DNA of 64,000 bases, taken from NCBI GenBank assembly GCA_015066515.1, contig SVOH01000002.1:62001-126000 (forward strand). The letters are read 5' to 3'. The translations under genes were made by a program, and so were the position numbers. Below, piece by piece: positions 26,242 through 34,618 of this stretch. The stretch is from Oscillospiraceae bacterium (GTDB lineage Bacteria > Bacillota > Clostridia > Oscillospirales > Acutalibacteraceae). Position 1 is the stretch's first letter; each line of letters starts with the position of its first letter. A model generated the notes under the pieces. It saw only the letters and a program-made list of their open reading frames with translations, was not told the origin of the DNA and searched no databases.

Positions 26242-27021
26242 ATGAAAAAATTTTTATTATCTATTACTGCATTGTTTCTTACATTATCGCTTTGTGCTTG
26301 TAATAAAATAGACACAACCAAAACGGATGATTATTCTTCTTTTTACAATAAATCTTCCGATATTCAGGCTATAAAAGAATCGCCGGAAGATAAAAAAATC
26401 GATAGCGTCGAATATGAAATTTCACGTCAGGACAATTCATATCGGAACCAGAGCGGTGAGATTTTGATTGAAAATTACTACGATCAAGTTATTCTTAAAG
26501 GCGATAGTGAAAGTATTTTTTTAATAAATAGTGCGATTAGTAACGATATGCATAAAAATTTTCTTAAGCCCGAGGATATGCAAAATTATGCACAACATGC
26601 AACACCAGAATTTGCGTATATGTCGAATTATAAAGCAGAAGTAACACATAACGCTAACGGATATATATCCATTAAAATGTTTACAGAATGGTATATGGGT
26701 GGTGTGAACAACAGCATTTGGTATGGTATGACGTTTAACCTTAACACAGGTTCACATGCAACCCTTACCGAACTTACAGGTATAGATTCTAAAACGCTGG
26801 AATCCCGACTTAAAGAAAAAACGTGGAGTTATTTAACAAACGAACGAGGAGACGAATTGTTTGCAGAGGCATACGATACGTTGCAGGATTATACTTTAGA
26901 TAAATTTAATTTTTCTCTCGAAAACGGTGAAATTATTTTACTTTTTCCTGTGTATACATTTGCTCCGGGAGTCTCAGGCTCAATGACGGTTCCAACCGGT
27001 GTGTACATAAATGCAAAATGA
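26242..27021 (+). CDS. Lipoprotein with DUF4163/DUF3298-like domains
   Basis: A 259-residue predicted lipoprotein with a lipobox LSLCACN ending at Cys20. The N-terminal half is DUF4163-like and the C-terminal half, with GMTFNLNTGSHATLTELTG and a late FPVYTFAPGVSGSMTVPTGV, is DUF3298-like. This pair is known from the anti-sigma factor RsiV ectodomain, where it binds lysozyme, and from stand-alone lipoproteins. There is no transmembrane anchor for a sigma factor here. It is co-transcribed with the preceding membrane-anchored protein. AAGGAG precedes the ATG. Confidence 0.78.
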   Translation: MKKFLLSITALFLTLSLCACNKIDTTKTDDYSSFYNKSSDIQAIKESPEDKKIDSVEYEISRQDNSYRNQSGEILIENYYDQVILKGDSESIFLINSAISNDMHKNFLKPEDMQNYAQHATPEFAYMSNYKAEVTHNANGYISIKMFTEWYMGGVNNSIWYGMTFNLNTGSHATLTELTGIDSKTLESRLKEKTWSYLTNERGDELFAEAYDTLQDYTLDKFNFSLENGEIILLFPVYTFAPGVSGSMTVPTGVYINAK

Positions 27022-27056
27022 CTTGTAAATGTTTGCCGAATAATAAAACAAAACAA

Positions 27057-27087
27057 AAACGGACGAGGTGTACTCGTCCGTTTCGTT
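27057..27087. terminator. Bidirectional terminator
   Basis: A perfect 11-bp stem, AAACGGACGAG with CTCGTCCGTTT, has the loop GTGTA. It separates the lipoprotein gene from the convergent GDPD gene. The stem shares GGACGAG with the repeat at 48453 and may derive from the same small repeat family. Confidence 0.75.
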
Positions 27088-27813
27088 TTATTCCAATATA
27101 TCACTTGTTATATAATCTACGCCGTAGTCTATTAGTCGCTCGGCGTCGCCGGGGTTATCTACTATCCAGCAATTTACCTTTATACCGTTTTCGTGACAGA
27201 TGTCAATAACCTCTTTCGAGCATACCCAATAGCCGATATCTAAATCAAGCTTATACTCTTTTAAATAACCTAATATCTCGTCATCAAAGCGTTGAACAAG
27301 ATACTGTATATTAGCATTTGGTCGCAAGGCTCTTAAATCCTTTAGGTTTTCAAGAGAAAAAGAAATAAATATTAGCTTTTCGGGGTCGTAATATTTTTCT
27401 ACCTCAGCGTAAATTTCTTTTATAACCTCAGGTGTCATTCGCTCTTTTAATTCAAGAACTGCAACCTTATCATAAAATGCGCAGATTGAAAGATAATCCT
27501 TTAAATCTGGAATTACGAAATCACTGCCTACAGTGCGATTCTTTTGTGGCTTTAATGTCAGAGATTTAAGCTTTTTATAATCGGTGTCACCAATTTTTAC
27601 ATCCTCGTTGCAAAGGCGCTCGGTAGTATCATCGTGATACAACACAAACTTGCCGTCACGTGTCACGTGAACGTCGGTTTCAATACCCGTATAGCTACGG
27701 TTACCTGCCGCAACAAAGGCAGAGATTGTGTTTTCAAGTTCAAGGCCAGAAAGACCTCTATGCGCTACAAATTTTGTTCCGTTTTTGTTTTCAATTTTAA
27801 TTGTGTTTGGCAT
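27088..27813 (-). CDS. Glycerophosphodiester phosphodiesterase
   Basis: A 241-residue cytoplasmic GDPD-family protein that hydrolyses glycerophosphodiesters to glycerol 3-phosphate and an alcohol. The catalytic set is visible: AHRG (residues 17-20), LENTISAF, IETDVHVTRDG with the metal-binding Glu/Asp, and LYHDD near 60. VAVLELKE near 120 and the C-terminal VNCWIVDN (a variant of the usual VWTVN) complete the barrel. It has no signal peptide. The glycerol 3-phosphate it makes could feed the GlpA-like enzyme at 33-34.5 kb, but the two are in different operons. Confidence 0.93.
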   Translation of the reverse strand: MPNTIKIENKNGTKFVAHRGLSGLELENTISAFVAAGNRSYTGIETDVHVTRDGKFVLYHDDTTERLCNEDVKIGDTDYKKLKSLTLKPQKNRTVGSDFVIPDLKDYLSICAFYDKVAVLELKERMTPEVIKEIYAEVEKYYDPEKLIFISFSLENLKDLRALRPNANIQYLVQRFDDEILGYLKEYKLDLDIGYWVCSKEVIDICHENGIKVNCWIVDNPGDAERLIDYGVDYITSDILE

Positions 27814-27842
27814 TGTTATCCCTCCACCACTACCGTGGTCCC

Positions 27843-27863
27843 CCTCCCTTTAGGCAAGGGAGG
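27843..27863. repeat. Short palindromic intergenic repeat
   Basis: CCTCCCTT and AAGGGAGG form an 8-bp hairpin with a TAGGC loop, next to a second small palindrome around CCACTACCGTGG. It looks like an interspersed palindromic element of the kind scattered through gut Clostridia genomes. Confidence 0.5.
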
Positions 27864-27881
27864 CATTAATATCAATATAAT

Positions 27882-28562
27882 TTATTTTGCTAAATCTTTT
27901 ACCACTTCGCCTGCAATTATAAGCCCTGCTACACTTGGTACAAAAGGCACCGAACCAATTATATTATCGGGGTTTGTAATAGGCTCTTCTTTAGAATATA
28001 CAACCTTAAGTTTTTTAATGCCCTCTTTTTTAAGACGGGTGCGCATAACCTTTGCAAGCGGACAAACGCTTGTTTTATATATATCGGCTATCTCAAATAA
28101 TTCAGGGTGCAGTTTATTACCCGTACCCATACTGCTGATGATTTTTGTGCCAACTTTATCGGCACGAACTATGAGCTCTACCTTGGCGGCAACCGTATCA
28201 ATAGCATCAACAATATAATCATACTGTGACAAATCAAGCCCGTCGGCATTTTCGGGCAGATAAAACATTTTATGTGCCGTTACCTTGCATTCGGGGTTTA
28301 TGTCAAGTATTCTTTCACGGGCAACATCAACCTTATACTGCCCTATTGTTTTGTGTGTGGCATAAAGCTGACGGTTTATGTTAGTAACGTTAAATGTGTC
28401 GTTGTCAATAAGGTCTATAGCGCCAATACCCGCGCGCGCAAGCGCCTCGACAGTATAACTGCCAACACCCCCCACACCAAAAACCGCAACACGACAGTTT
28501 TTAAGCTTGGTTATAGCATACTCACCTAAAACAGCAACAGAACGTGTGTATTGATTTTCCAT
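27882..28562 (-). CDS. tcdA: tRNA threonylcarbamoyladenosine dehydratase (ThiF/MoeB-like)
   Basis: A 226-residue E1-like protein. The ATP/NAD-like loop is VFGVGGVGSYTVEALARAG (from residue 28), with LIDNDTFNVTNINRQLYA after it and IVDAIDTVAAK near 113. The pattern TRSVAVLGEYAITKLKNCRVAVFG is characteristic of TcdA/CsdL, which cyclises t6A37 to ct6A in tRNA. Other ThiF-like enzymes would have the C-terminal zinc CxxC pair, which is absent here. It precedes the GDPD gene and follows the cytidine deaminase by 7 bp. Confidence 0.88.
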   Translation of the reverse strand: MENQYTRSVAVLGEYAITKLKNCRVAVFGVGGVGSYTVEALARAGIGAIDLIDNDTFNVTNINRQLYATHKTIGQYKVDVARERILDINPECKVTAHKMFYLPENADGLDLSQYDYIVDAIDTVAAKVELIVRADKVGTKIISSMGTGNKLHPELFEIADIYKTSVCPLAKVMRTRLKKEGIKKLKVVYSKEEPITNPDNIIGSVPFVPSVAGLIIAGEVVKDLAK

Positions 28563-28569
28563 AAAACAC

Positions 28570-28965
28570 CTAATCCAATTTAAACGATGCGGGAAGAAGC
28601 TCGGAAAGAGTATATTCTTGGAATTTATCCTCGCCCGTCACTACCAAAACGGTAAAATCATCACTACAAAATTCTGACATAACCTGACGGCACACGCCAC
28701 AAGGTGTAAAGGTGCTAAGCTTACCGTCTTTTTTAGCCGCAATAGCTATAGCCGAAAACTTAGTAACGCCCTCGCTTACCGCCTTTGCAAACGCTGTACG
28801 TTCGGCACAAATGGTGGGCGAAAATGAAGCATTTTCAATATTACAGCCCGTAAAAACTTGACCATCAGCACTAAGCAGCGCGGCACCAACCTTACAATTT
28901 GAATATGGAGAATATGCCTTATTCGTAGCGCTAATTGCCATATCACACAATACTTTTTTATCCAT
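28570..28965 (-). CDS. cdd: Cytidine deaminase
   Basis: A 131-residue tetrameric-type cytidine deaminase, converting cytidine and deoxycytidine to uridines in pyrimidine salvage. The zinc site is CAERTAF (zinc Cys and catalytic Glu) plus PCGVCRQVMSEF (two zinc Cys). The N-terminal SPYSNCKVGAALL and GCNIENASF are the substrate-binding motifs. Length is normal. It lies 8 bp downstream of the beta-CASP gene. Confidence 0.95.
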   Translation of the reverse strand: MDKKVLCDMAISATNKAYSPYSNCKVGAALLSADGQVFTGCNIENASFSPTICAERTAFAKAVSEGVTKFSAIAIAAKKDGKLSTFTPCGVCRQVMSEFCSDDFTVLVVTGEDKFQEYTLSELLPASFKLD

Positions 28966-28973
28966 TTTATTTC

Positions 28974-30575
28974 CTACCTATCGTATTTATCACAAAGCGC
29001 ATTTATTTGGTCAGCGAACTTTGCGATTTCTTTGTTTGAACTTTCCTTATTTTTATTAATAACCGAAAGCAAACGTTGGCCTGCAGCATAAAGACGCGCA
29101 AATACTGTATTAGCACGATGGCGTCCTTCACTTTTCTTTTCAATGCGTACGATTCTACCTTTTTCAAGGCATTCCCCCGTTGCAAGATCATATTTATCCC
29201 CACTGAAAGGTGCTATTGCATTAACACCCAGCTTATCCTTTATTAGCTTTGCAAAGGTGTCGCATACGCTGTCATCTCCGTGGTTTACAAATACGGTTTT
29301 GATGCTGTTTTTTATATTAGAAAGCCAGTCAACAAGCATATTACAATCGGCGTGACCACTAATTCCCGTAAGTGTGGCAATGCGTGCGTTTACGTTTATC
29401 TCTTCGCCAAAAAGTTTTACTACCTTTTCACCGTCAACAAGCTTGCGACCTACAGTACCTTCCGACTGATAACCTACAAAAAGTATTGTGCTATCACTAC
29501 GCCACAAGTTATGCTTTAAGTGGTGACGGATTCGTCCCGCTTCACACATACCCGAAGCCGAAAGTATTACCTTTGGACTCTCATCAAAATTTATCATCTT
29601 AGAATCGTCTGACGTTACCGAAAGCTTAAGTCCATTAAAGCGTATAGGATCTACGCCCTGTTCTAACAAGTCAAGGGTTTCGGTATCATAATAATCAGTA
29701 AGGCCTGACGAATAAATATTTGTAGCCTCAACCGCCAAAGGACTGTCTACATACACCGCAAAGTTTGAATGATTTTTTATAAGCCTCTGTTCTTTAATAT
29801 TCCGTATAAGATACAACATTTCTTGCGTTCTGCCTATAGCAAAGGACGGAATCACCACATTACCGCCACGATCAAAGGTTTCTTGCAAAATCTCAGTAAG
29901 CTGTACTGTATAATCAGGTCTAGCTCCGTGCGTACGGTCACCGTAGGTTGATTCAACAACTACGTAATCAGCAACAGGCGGGATAGCAGGATCATTAATA
30001 AGGGGACGATTGGTGTTACCAAGGTCACCCGAAAAGATAACTCGTTCGGTTTTACCGTTTTCAGTAATTTCGAATAATATACTGGCCGAGCCAAGCAGAT
30101 GCCCTGCATCGATAAATGTAATTCTTATTCCGTCAAAAATTTGCACAGGCTCATTATAATCATAATGCCTAAATTGCTTCAACGCATTTTCTGCATCTTT
30201 AAGAGTATAAAGCGGTACATATTCTTCGCGACCTGCGCGTTTTGCCTTGCGGTTACGCCAATCGGCTTCAAATTCTTGTATATGTGCCGAGTCGCGAAGC
30301 ATAATGTTGCATAGTTTGTGGGTAGCGAGTGTTGTATAAATATCACCCTTAAACCCCTGCGCTGTAAGCATGGGAATTTTTCCCGAATGATCGATATGAG
30401 CATGTGTAAGACATACGGCATCGATATCGCAAGCCGCGACAGGAATATCGCAATTTTCATATATATCAGCGCCCTGCTCTAAGCCACAGTCTACAAGTAT
30501 ATTTTTACCATTAGCCTCAATCAAAGAGCAAGAACCTGTAACTTCATGTGCAGCACCTAAAAATGTTATTTTCAT
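28974..30575 (-). CDS. Beta-CASP metallo-beta-lactamase fold RNase-like protein
   Basis: A 533-residue protein of the bacterial beta-CASP family related to CPSF73/Ysh1. Metal motifs are LTHAHIDHSGKIP near residue 56, DAGHLLGSAS near 155 and SGDLGN near 180. The beta-CASP insertion includes VVESTYGDRTHG and VIPSFAIGRTQEML. The C-terminal part has SASGMCEAGRIRHHL, GYQSEGTVGR and ISGHAD, the conserved RNA-specificity motifs. It is predicted to be an RNA endo/exonuclease with zinc. About 70 extra C-terminal residues are Lys/Arg/Glu-rich. AAGGAG precedes the ATG. Confidence 0.92.
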   Translation of the reverse strand: MKITFLGAAHEVTGSCSLIEANGKNILVDCGLEQGADIYENCDIPVAACDIDAVCLTHAHIDHSGKIPMLTAQGFKGDIYTTLATHKLCNIMLRDSAHIQEFEADWRNRKAKRAGREEYVPLYTLKDAENALKQFRHYDYNEPVQIFDGIRITFIDAGHLLGSASILFEITENGKTERVIFSGDLGNTNRPLINDPAIPPVADYVVVESTYGDRTHGARPDYTVQLTEILQETFDRGGNVVIPSFAIGRTQEMLYLIRNIKEQRLIKNHSNFAVYVDSPLAVEATNIYSSGLTDYYDTETLDLLEQGVDPIRFNGLKLSVTSDDSKMINFDESPKVILSASGMCEAGRIRHHLKHNLWRSDSTILFVGYQSEGTVGRKLVDGEKVVKLFGEEINVNARIATLTGISGHADCNMLVDWLSNIKNSIKTVFVNHGDDSVCDTFAKLIKDKLGVNAIAPFSGDKYDLATGECLEKGRIVRIEKKSEGRHRANTVFARLYAAGQRLLSVINKNKESSNKEIAKFADQINALCDKYDR

Positions 30576-30683
30576 ACCGAATCCACTCCTTATTACTATT
30601 CTAAATTTATTTTAACATATTTATGCTGTAAAATAAAGAAAAAAACAATTCGAATTCAAAGAAATTTATTTTAAACAATACTT

Positions 30684-31472
30684 TTAAGTTAAATCTGTCA
30701 ACAGTGTTTTGATATCTTTATATATGTAGTCGGGTTGTACGTTATAGCGCGCGATATCGTCCATTGTTCCCTCTCCCGACAGTACGAATATGCCGTTTAT
30801 ATTAGCATTTTTTGCACAGGCTATATCGGTATAAAGTCGGTCGCCTATAATGGCTGCTTGCTCCCTCTTAAAACCTGTTTTTTTGACAGCCAAGTCAACC
30901 ATTAAAGAGTTTGGCTTGCCAATAAAAAACGGCCTTTTGCCAGTAGCGTTAAATATCATCTCGCTTACCGAGCCGCAATCGGGTACCGAGCCATACCACG
31001 TTGGACACACAAGGTCGGGGTTGGTGGCAATATAGTCGATATCTTCTCGCAGCAAGATGCATGCATCCTCAAGCTTGCGAAAAGAAAGCTCGGTATCAAA
31101 GCCCATACAAAGACAGTCGATACCATCCTCTAGCTTGTCGGTTATGGGCAGACCCTCGCCTTTTAACTGACTTTTAAACGATTCAGTACCTAAAGCGTAT
31201 ATCTTTTTATAATTTTTTGGCTTAAGATAAAAGACGGTTGCATCAACAGAGGTCAAAAAATCATCTGTTGTAGCTGTAATGCCAAGTGATTTTAATTTTT
31301 CGATATACTTATCCACACTTTTTGACGAATTATTGGTAAGAAACATATATCTGCCGCCCACCGATTTAACGTGTTCAAAAAATTCTATAACACCGTCAAA
31401 CAAACACTCGTCAAGGTAGATTGTTCCGTCCATATCTAATAGATATAGCTTTACGTTTTTAAGTCTTTGCAT
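30684..31472 (-). CDS. HAD-IIA (NagD-like) sugar/glycerol-phosphate phosphatase
   Basis: A 262-residue HAD hydrolase with LLDMDGTIYLDE (nucleophile Asp in DMDGT), FLTNNSSKS near residue 46, the Lys of IGKPN near 190 and GDRLYTDIACAKNA near 210. The cap is type C2A (NagD/AraL/PGP group). It shares TAATG with the DUF1667 gene, so it is the fourth gene of the GlpA-like operon. Some HAD-IIA enzymes dephosphorylate glycerol 3-phosphate, which would fit the context, but the substrate cannot be read from sequence. Confidence 0.9.
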   Translation of the reverse strand: MQRLKNVKLYLLDMDGTIYLDECLFDGVIEFFEHVKSVGGRYMFLTNNSSKSVDKYIEKLKSLGITATTDDFLTSVDATVFYLKPKNYKKIYALGTESFKSQLKGEGLPITDKLEDGIDCLCMGFDTELSFRKLEDACILLREDIDYIATNPDLVCPTWYGSVPDCGSVSEMIFNATGKRPFFIGKPNSLMVDLAVKKTGFKREQAAIIGDRLYTDIACAKNANINGIFVLSGEGTMDDIARYNVQPDYIYKDIKTLLTDLT

Positions 31473-31822
31473 TATTTACTCCTGTTTTGTGTAGCAACGA
31501 TATTGCTGCCACACACGTTTTTTATAATTACATCGCCTATTTTTATCGGCAAGCACGCCGTTGTGGAATTGATAACTTCCATACACTCAAATATTTTTTC
31601 TTTGGGTATGGGCTCGTCAGTCTTTACCGAAACCGTACATCCATCCTCACACAATATGGTTGAAGTCACCGTTCTTTTTGGGTTGGTACACTCGTTTTGT
31701 GCGTAAGCCTCGCCGCGCTTGCAGGTATTACCTCGAACCTCAAGCACACGGTTTTCTTCTAATGTTACAACTAGTTCACAGCCTAACGGACACACTATAC
31801 AGGTAAGTTTTCTTTCTATCAT
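31472..31822 (-). CDS. DUF1667 protein
   Basis: A 116-residue protein with a Cys-rich N-terminus (CIVCPLGCELVV) and GNTCKRGEAYAQNE, which together give four cysteines that could hold an Fe-S cluster or zinc. DUF1667 proteins regularly follow a GlpA-like dehydrogenase and a pyridine nucleotide-disulfide oxidoreductase, as here, and probably form part of that electron-transfer complex. It starts 5 bp after the FAD oxidoreductase stop and overlaps the HAD gene start. Confidence 0.88.
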   Translation of the reverse strand: MIERKLTCIVCPLGCELVVTLEENRVLEVRGNTCKRGEAYAQNECTNPKRTVTSTILCEDGCTVSVKTDEPIPKEKIFECMEVINSTTACLPIKIGDVIIKNVCGSNIVATQNRSK

Positions 31823-31826
31823 ATTA

Positions 31827-33059
31827 CTACACCTCCAAAGAAAAATGCAACTCTTTTGCGCTTTTTATTTGCTCGGTCTTTAATGTTATTTTTTCCATCT
31901 CACCAGGAGCCAGCTTTGCTTTGGTTTTTGATAAAACAGTTTTGTTGCTATCGGTTATAACTATTTTTGCGTTTTTATACACGTCATTTACCCTAAAATA
32001 CACCGTTACGTCCTTTGCCTCGGTTATAATTTGCGGCACGGTATATCTGATTTTACCATCGGTTTTAATTGGAATAACAAATGATTGCTTTTTGCCGCTT
32101 TTTATATATTCTGCGGCTGATTTCCCGGCAATTTCTGCCTCTTTAGACACAAAATCCACCAAATCGTGTACGTGAAGAACGTTGCCGCAAGCAAATATAC
32201 CCACACACGAGGTGTGACGATCTTGGTCTACAACGGCACCGTTTGTTATACCGCTTAGCTTAATGTCGGCTTTTTTAGAAAGCTCGTTTTCGGGGATAAG
32301 CCCCACAGACAATAGCAGCGTATCGCACGGAATATATTCCCTTGTTTCAAGAATCGGTTTTCGGTTTTGGTCAACCCTTGCAATGGTTACGCCCTCCAAA
32401 CGGTCCTTGCCGTGTATTTCAACAACGGTGTGCTCGAGGCGCAGCGGTATGTTAAAATCATTAAGACATTGCTCTATATTTCGGGCAAGACCTCCTGAAT
32501 ATGACATAAGCTCACACACGGCGTGAACCTTTGCACCCTCTAAAGTCATTCGCCTTGCCATAATGAGTCCTATGTCGCCGCTGCCTAAAATTACTACATT
32601 TTTTCCCGGCAAATAACCCATAGTGTTTACGTATTTTTGCGCTGTGCCGGCGCTGTAAATACCTGCAGGACGAGTGCCCGCAATATTAAGCGCACCCTTT
32701 GAACGCTCACGACAACCCATAGCAAGAATTATCGCCTTCGCCTTAATGTGAAACACTCCATCGCTTGAGTTGGTAGCCGTTATTACCTTATCTTCTGTAA
32801 TGTCAAGCACCATAGTGTTTAGCTTGTACTCTAAACCTAATTCATTTACCTTTTTTTCGTATTTCCACGCATACTCAGGGCCCGTTAACTCTTCACCAAA
32901 CATATGAAGTCCAAAGCCGTTGTGTATGCATTGCTGTAAAATGCCGCCAAGCTGACCGTCACGTTCTAAAATAAGTATATCTTGTACACCGCTTTCACGC
33001 GCAGCTATTGCCGCGCTCATTCCTGCAGGGCCGCCGCCAATAATAACCAAATCTCTCAT
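31827..33059 (-). CDS. FAD/NAD(P)-dependent oxidoreductase
   Basis: A 410-residue pyridine nucleotide-disulfide oxidoreductase-like flavoprotein. The FAD motif is IIGGGPAGMSAAIAA at the start, and the NAD motif is VVILGSGDIGLIMARR near residue 168. MGCRERSKGALNIAGTRPAG near 115 holds a Cys, but not the CxxC redox pair of thioredoxin reductases. FACGNVLHVHDLVD near 292 is the second FAD contact. About 80 C-terminal residues form an extra beta domain. It overlaps the GlpA-like gene by 4 bp (ATGA). It probably takes electrons from that enzyme's 2Fe-2S domain to NAD. Confidence 0.9.
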   Translation of the reverse strand: MRDLVIIGGGPAGMSAAIAARESGVQDILILERDGQLGGILQQCIHNGFGLHMFGEELTGPEYAWKYEKKVNELGLEYKLNTMVLDITEDKVITATNSSDGVFHIKAKAIILAMGCRERSKGALNIAGTRPAGIYSAGTAQKYVNTMGYLPGKNVVILGSGDIGLIMARRMTLEGAKVHAVCELMSYSGGLARNIEQCLNDFNIPLRLEHTVVEIHGKDRLEGVTIARVDQNRKPILETREYIPCDTLLLSVGLIPENELSKKADIKLSGITNGAVVDQDRHTSCVGIFACGNVLHVHDLVDFVSKEAEIAGKSAAEYIKSGKKQSFVIPIKTDGKIRYTVPQIITEAKDVTVYFRVNDVYKNAKIVITDSNKTVLSKTKAKLAPGEMEKITLKTEQIKSAKELHFSLEV

Positions 33060-34495
33060 TGGGGTGCACCTCCCTTTGTTTTTGCAACGTTTATCAATGA
33101 TTGTCCGCCAAATTTTGTAACCTTATCAAAAGGAATTTCAAGCTCTCGTGATAAAATCTCGGTTATATAAGGTCCGCAAAAGCCGCCCTGACAGCGCCCC
33201 ATTTGAGCGCGTGTTCTGCGCTTGATGCCGTCTAAATCACGTGCGCCGGGATTACAATGAATAGCATCAATAATTTCGCCCTCGGTTATACCCTCACATC
33301 GACATACTATTCTGCCATAAGATGGATTTTCTTTTATCATTTTATTCTTTTCTTCTGTTGAGGCTTCAAAAAATGTATGGCTCGACATTCTGATAGGATT
33401 ATAGTTTTGTTTTTTCACAAGCGTTAGGCCTTGCTCGCTTAAAAGCTCTACAATATATTCTGCTATTGCAGGAGAAGCCGACAACCCCGGTGACTCTATA
33501 CCTGCGGCATTTATAAAGCGTTTTTTAGGTGAATTTATTATAAAATCTCCGGTGCTGCCCACGGCTCTTAGGCCGCAAAAGGATGTTATTGTTCTTGAAA
33601 GTGGCAAAACGCTCAAATTTTCCTTTGCTTTTTTAATTATTTCGTCAATTCCGTCTTGTGTGGTGGCTTTGTTTTCCTTGTCAGTAATATCTACCGACGT
33701 TGGTCCTAGCAACAAATTACCGTCAACGGTAGGCGATATCAATATTCCCTTTCCCATCTTGGTAGGAGTTCTAAAAATGGTGTGCGTTACCATATCACCA
33801 CACTCTTTATCGAGCAAGATGTACTCTCCTCGACGGGCATGAACGTCAAAACTATTATCTCCTACAAGAGTGGCTGTTTTATCACTATAAATACCTGCGC
33901 AGTTTACTACATAACGCGCTTCAACGCTGTCGTTTTGTGATTTGATTATATAACCGTTTGAGGTGTCATCAATACTTGCGACCGCAAAATTGCGTTTTAA
34001 CTCGGCACCGTTATCCATAGCATTGCCAATAGCCGCAATGGTAAGGTCGTACGGGCAAATTATAGCACCCGTTGGGGCATATAACGCACATAGCACATCA
34101 TCAGAAAGGTTAGGTTCCATTTGTTTTAGTTCTTGCTTTTCTACGACACGCAACCCTTCTACGCCGTTTTTTATTCCTCTTTTTAAAAGTTCGTTTAAAG
34201 TATCGCGATCCTCATTATCAAAGCCTATTACTAACGAACCGTTATTTTTATACTTAACACCAAGTTCATTACAAACTATAGGCATCATTTTTGAGCCTTG
34301 CACATTAAGTCGCGCCTTTAGGCTACCCTCTTTGGCATCAAAACCTGCATGAACTATTGCCGAATTCGCCTTACTGGCACCCATGGCAACATCGTTTTCT
34401 CTGTCCAAAATACATATTTTTAAATTGTATTTTGATAATGCGCGTGCCGTCATTCCACCAATAACACCCGCCCCAACAATTGCTACATCGTACAT
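33056..34495 (-). CDS. GlpA-like glycerol-3-phosphate dehydrogenase with BFD 2Fe-2S domain
   Basis: A 479-residue FAD enzyme. The DAO-type dinucleotide motif is VAIVGAGVIGGMTARALS at the N-terminus, with MGASKANSAIVHAGFD near residue 38. The C-terminal BFD-like domain has RIVCRCEGITEGEI and MGRCQGGFC, four cysteines for a 2Fe-2S cluster. This build matches anaerobic glycerol-3-phosphate dehydrogenase homologues in Clostridia, oxidising glycerol 3-phosphate to dihydroxyacetone phosphate, although LhgO-like 2-hydroxyacid specificity cannot be excluded. It is divergent from a DeoR-family gene. AGGAGG precedes the ATG. Confidence 0.87.
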   Translation of the reverse strand: MYDVAIVGAGVIGGMTARALSKYNLKICILDRENDVAMGASKANSAIVHAGFDAKEGSLKARLNVQGSKMMPIVCNELGVKYKNNGSLVIGFDNEDRDTLNELLKRGIKNGVEGLRVVEKQELKQMEPNLSDDVLCALYAPTGAIICPYDLTIAAIGNAMDNGAELKRNFAVASIDDTSNGYIIKSQNDSVEARYVVNCAGIYSDKTATLVGDNSFDVHARRGEYILLDKECGDMVTHTIFRTPTKMGKGILISPTVDGNLLLGPTSVDITDKENKATTQDGIDEIIKKAKENLSVLPLSRTITSFCGLRAVGSTGDFIINSPKKRFINAAGIESPGLSASPAIAEYIVELLSEQGLTLVKKQNYNPIRMSSHTFFEASTEEKNKMIKENPSYGRIVCRCEGITEGEIIDAIHCNPGARDLDGIKRRTRAQMGRCQGGFCGPYITEILSRELEIPFDKVTKFGGQSLINVAKTKGGAPQ

Positions 34496-34510
34496 TAGTA
34501 AAACCTCCTA

Positions 34511-34540
34511 TTGACAAGGTAAAATAGTATATATTATAAT
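34511..34540 (+). promoter_or_regulatory. Promoter of the DeoR-family gene
   Basis: A perfect TTGACA (34511-34516) and a perfect TATAAT (34535-34540) are 18 bp apart. The first operator-like repeat starts one base after the -10 box, so the gene is probably autorepressed. Confidence 0.7.
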
Positions 34541-34541
34541 A

Positions 34542-34600
34542 AAACAATCAAAAACGCGTGTCAATAAGTGACCAAAACAACGATAAACAATCAAAAACGC
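34542..34600. promoter_or_regulatory. Duplicated 16-bp DeoR operator candidate
   Basis: AAACAATCAAAAACGC occurs at 34542-34557 and again at 34585-34600, identical and 43 bp apart (about four helical turns). Both copies lie in the short region between the DeoR-family gene and the divergent GlpA-like operon. Direct-repeat operators are usual for DeoR/GlpR proteins. Confidence 0.7.
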
Positions 34601-34618
34601 TCAAATGAGGTGTTTAAA

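Noticed and set aside
27634-28218. 194-residue plus-strand ORF over GDPD and tcdA
   Set aside because: It overlaps two genes with clear catalytic motifs on the other strand.
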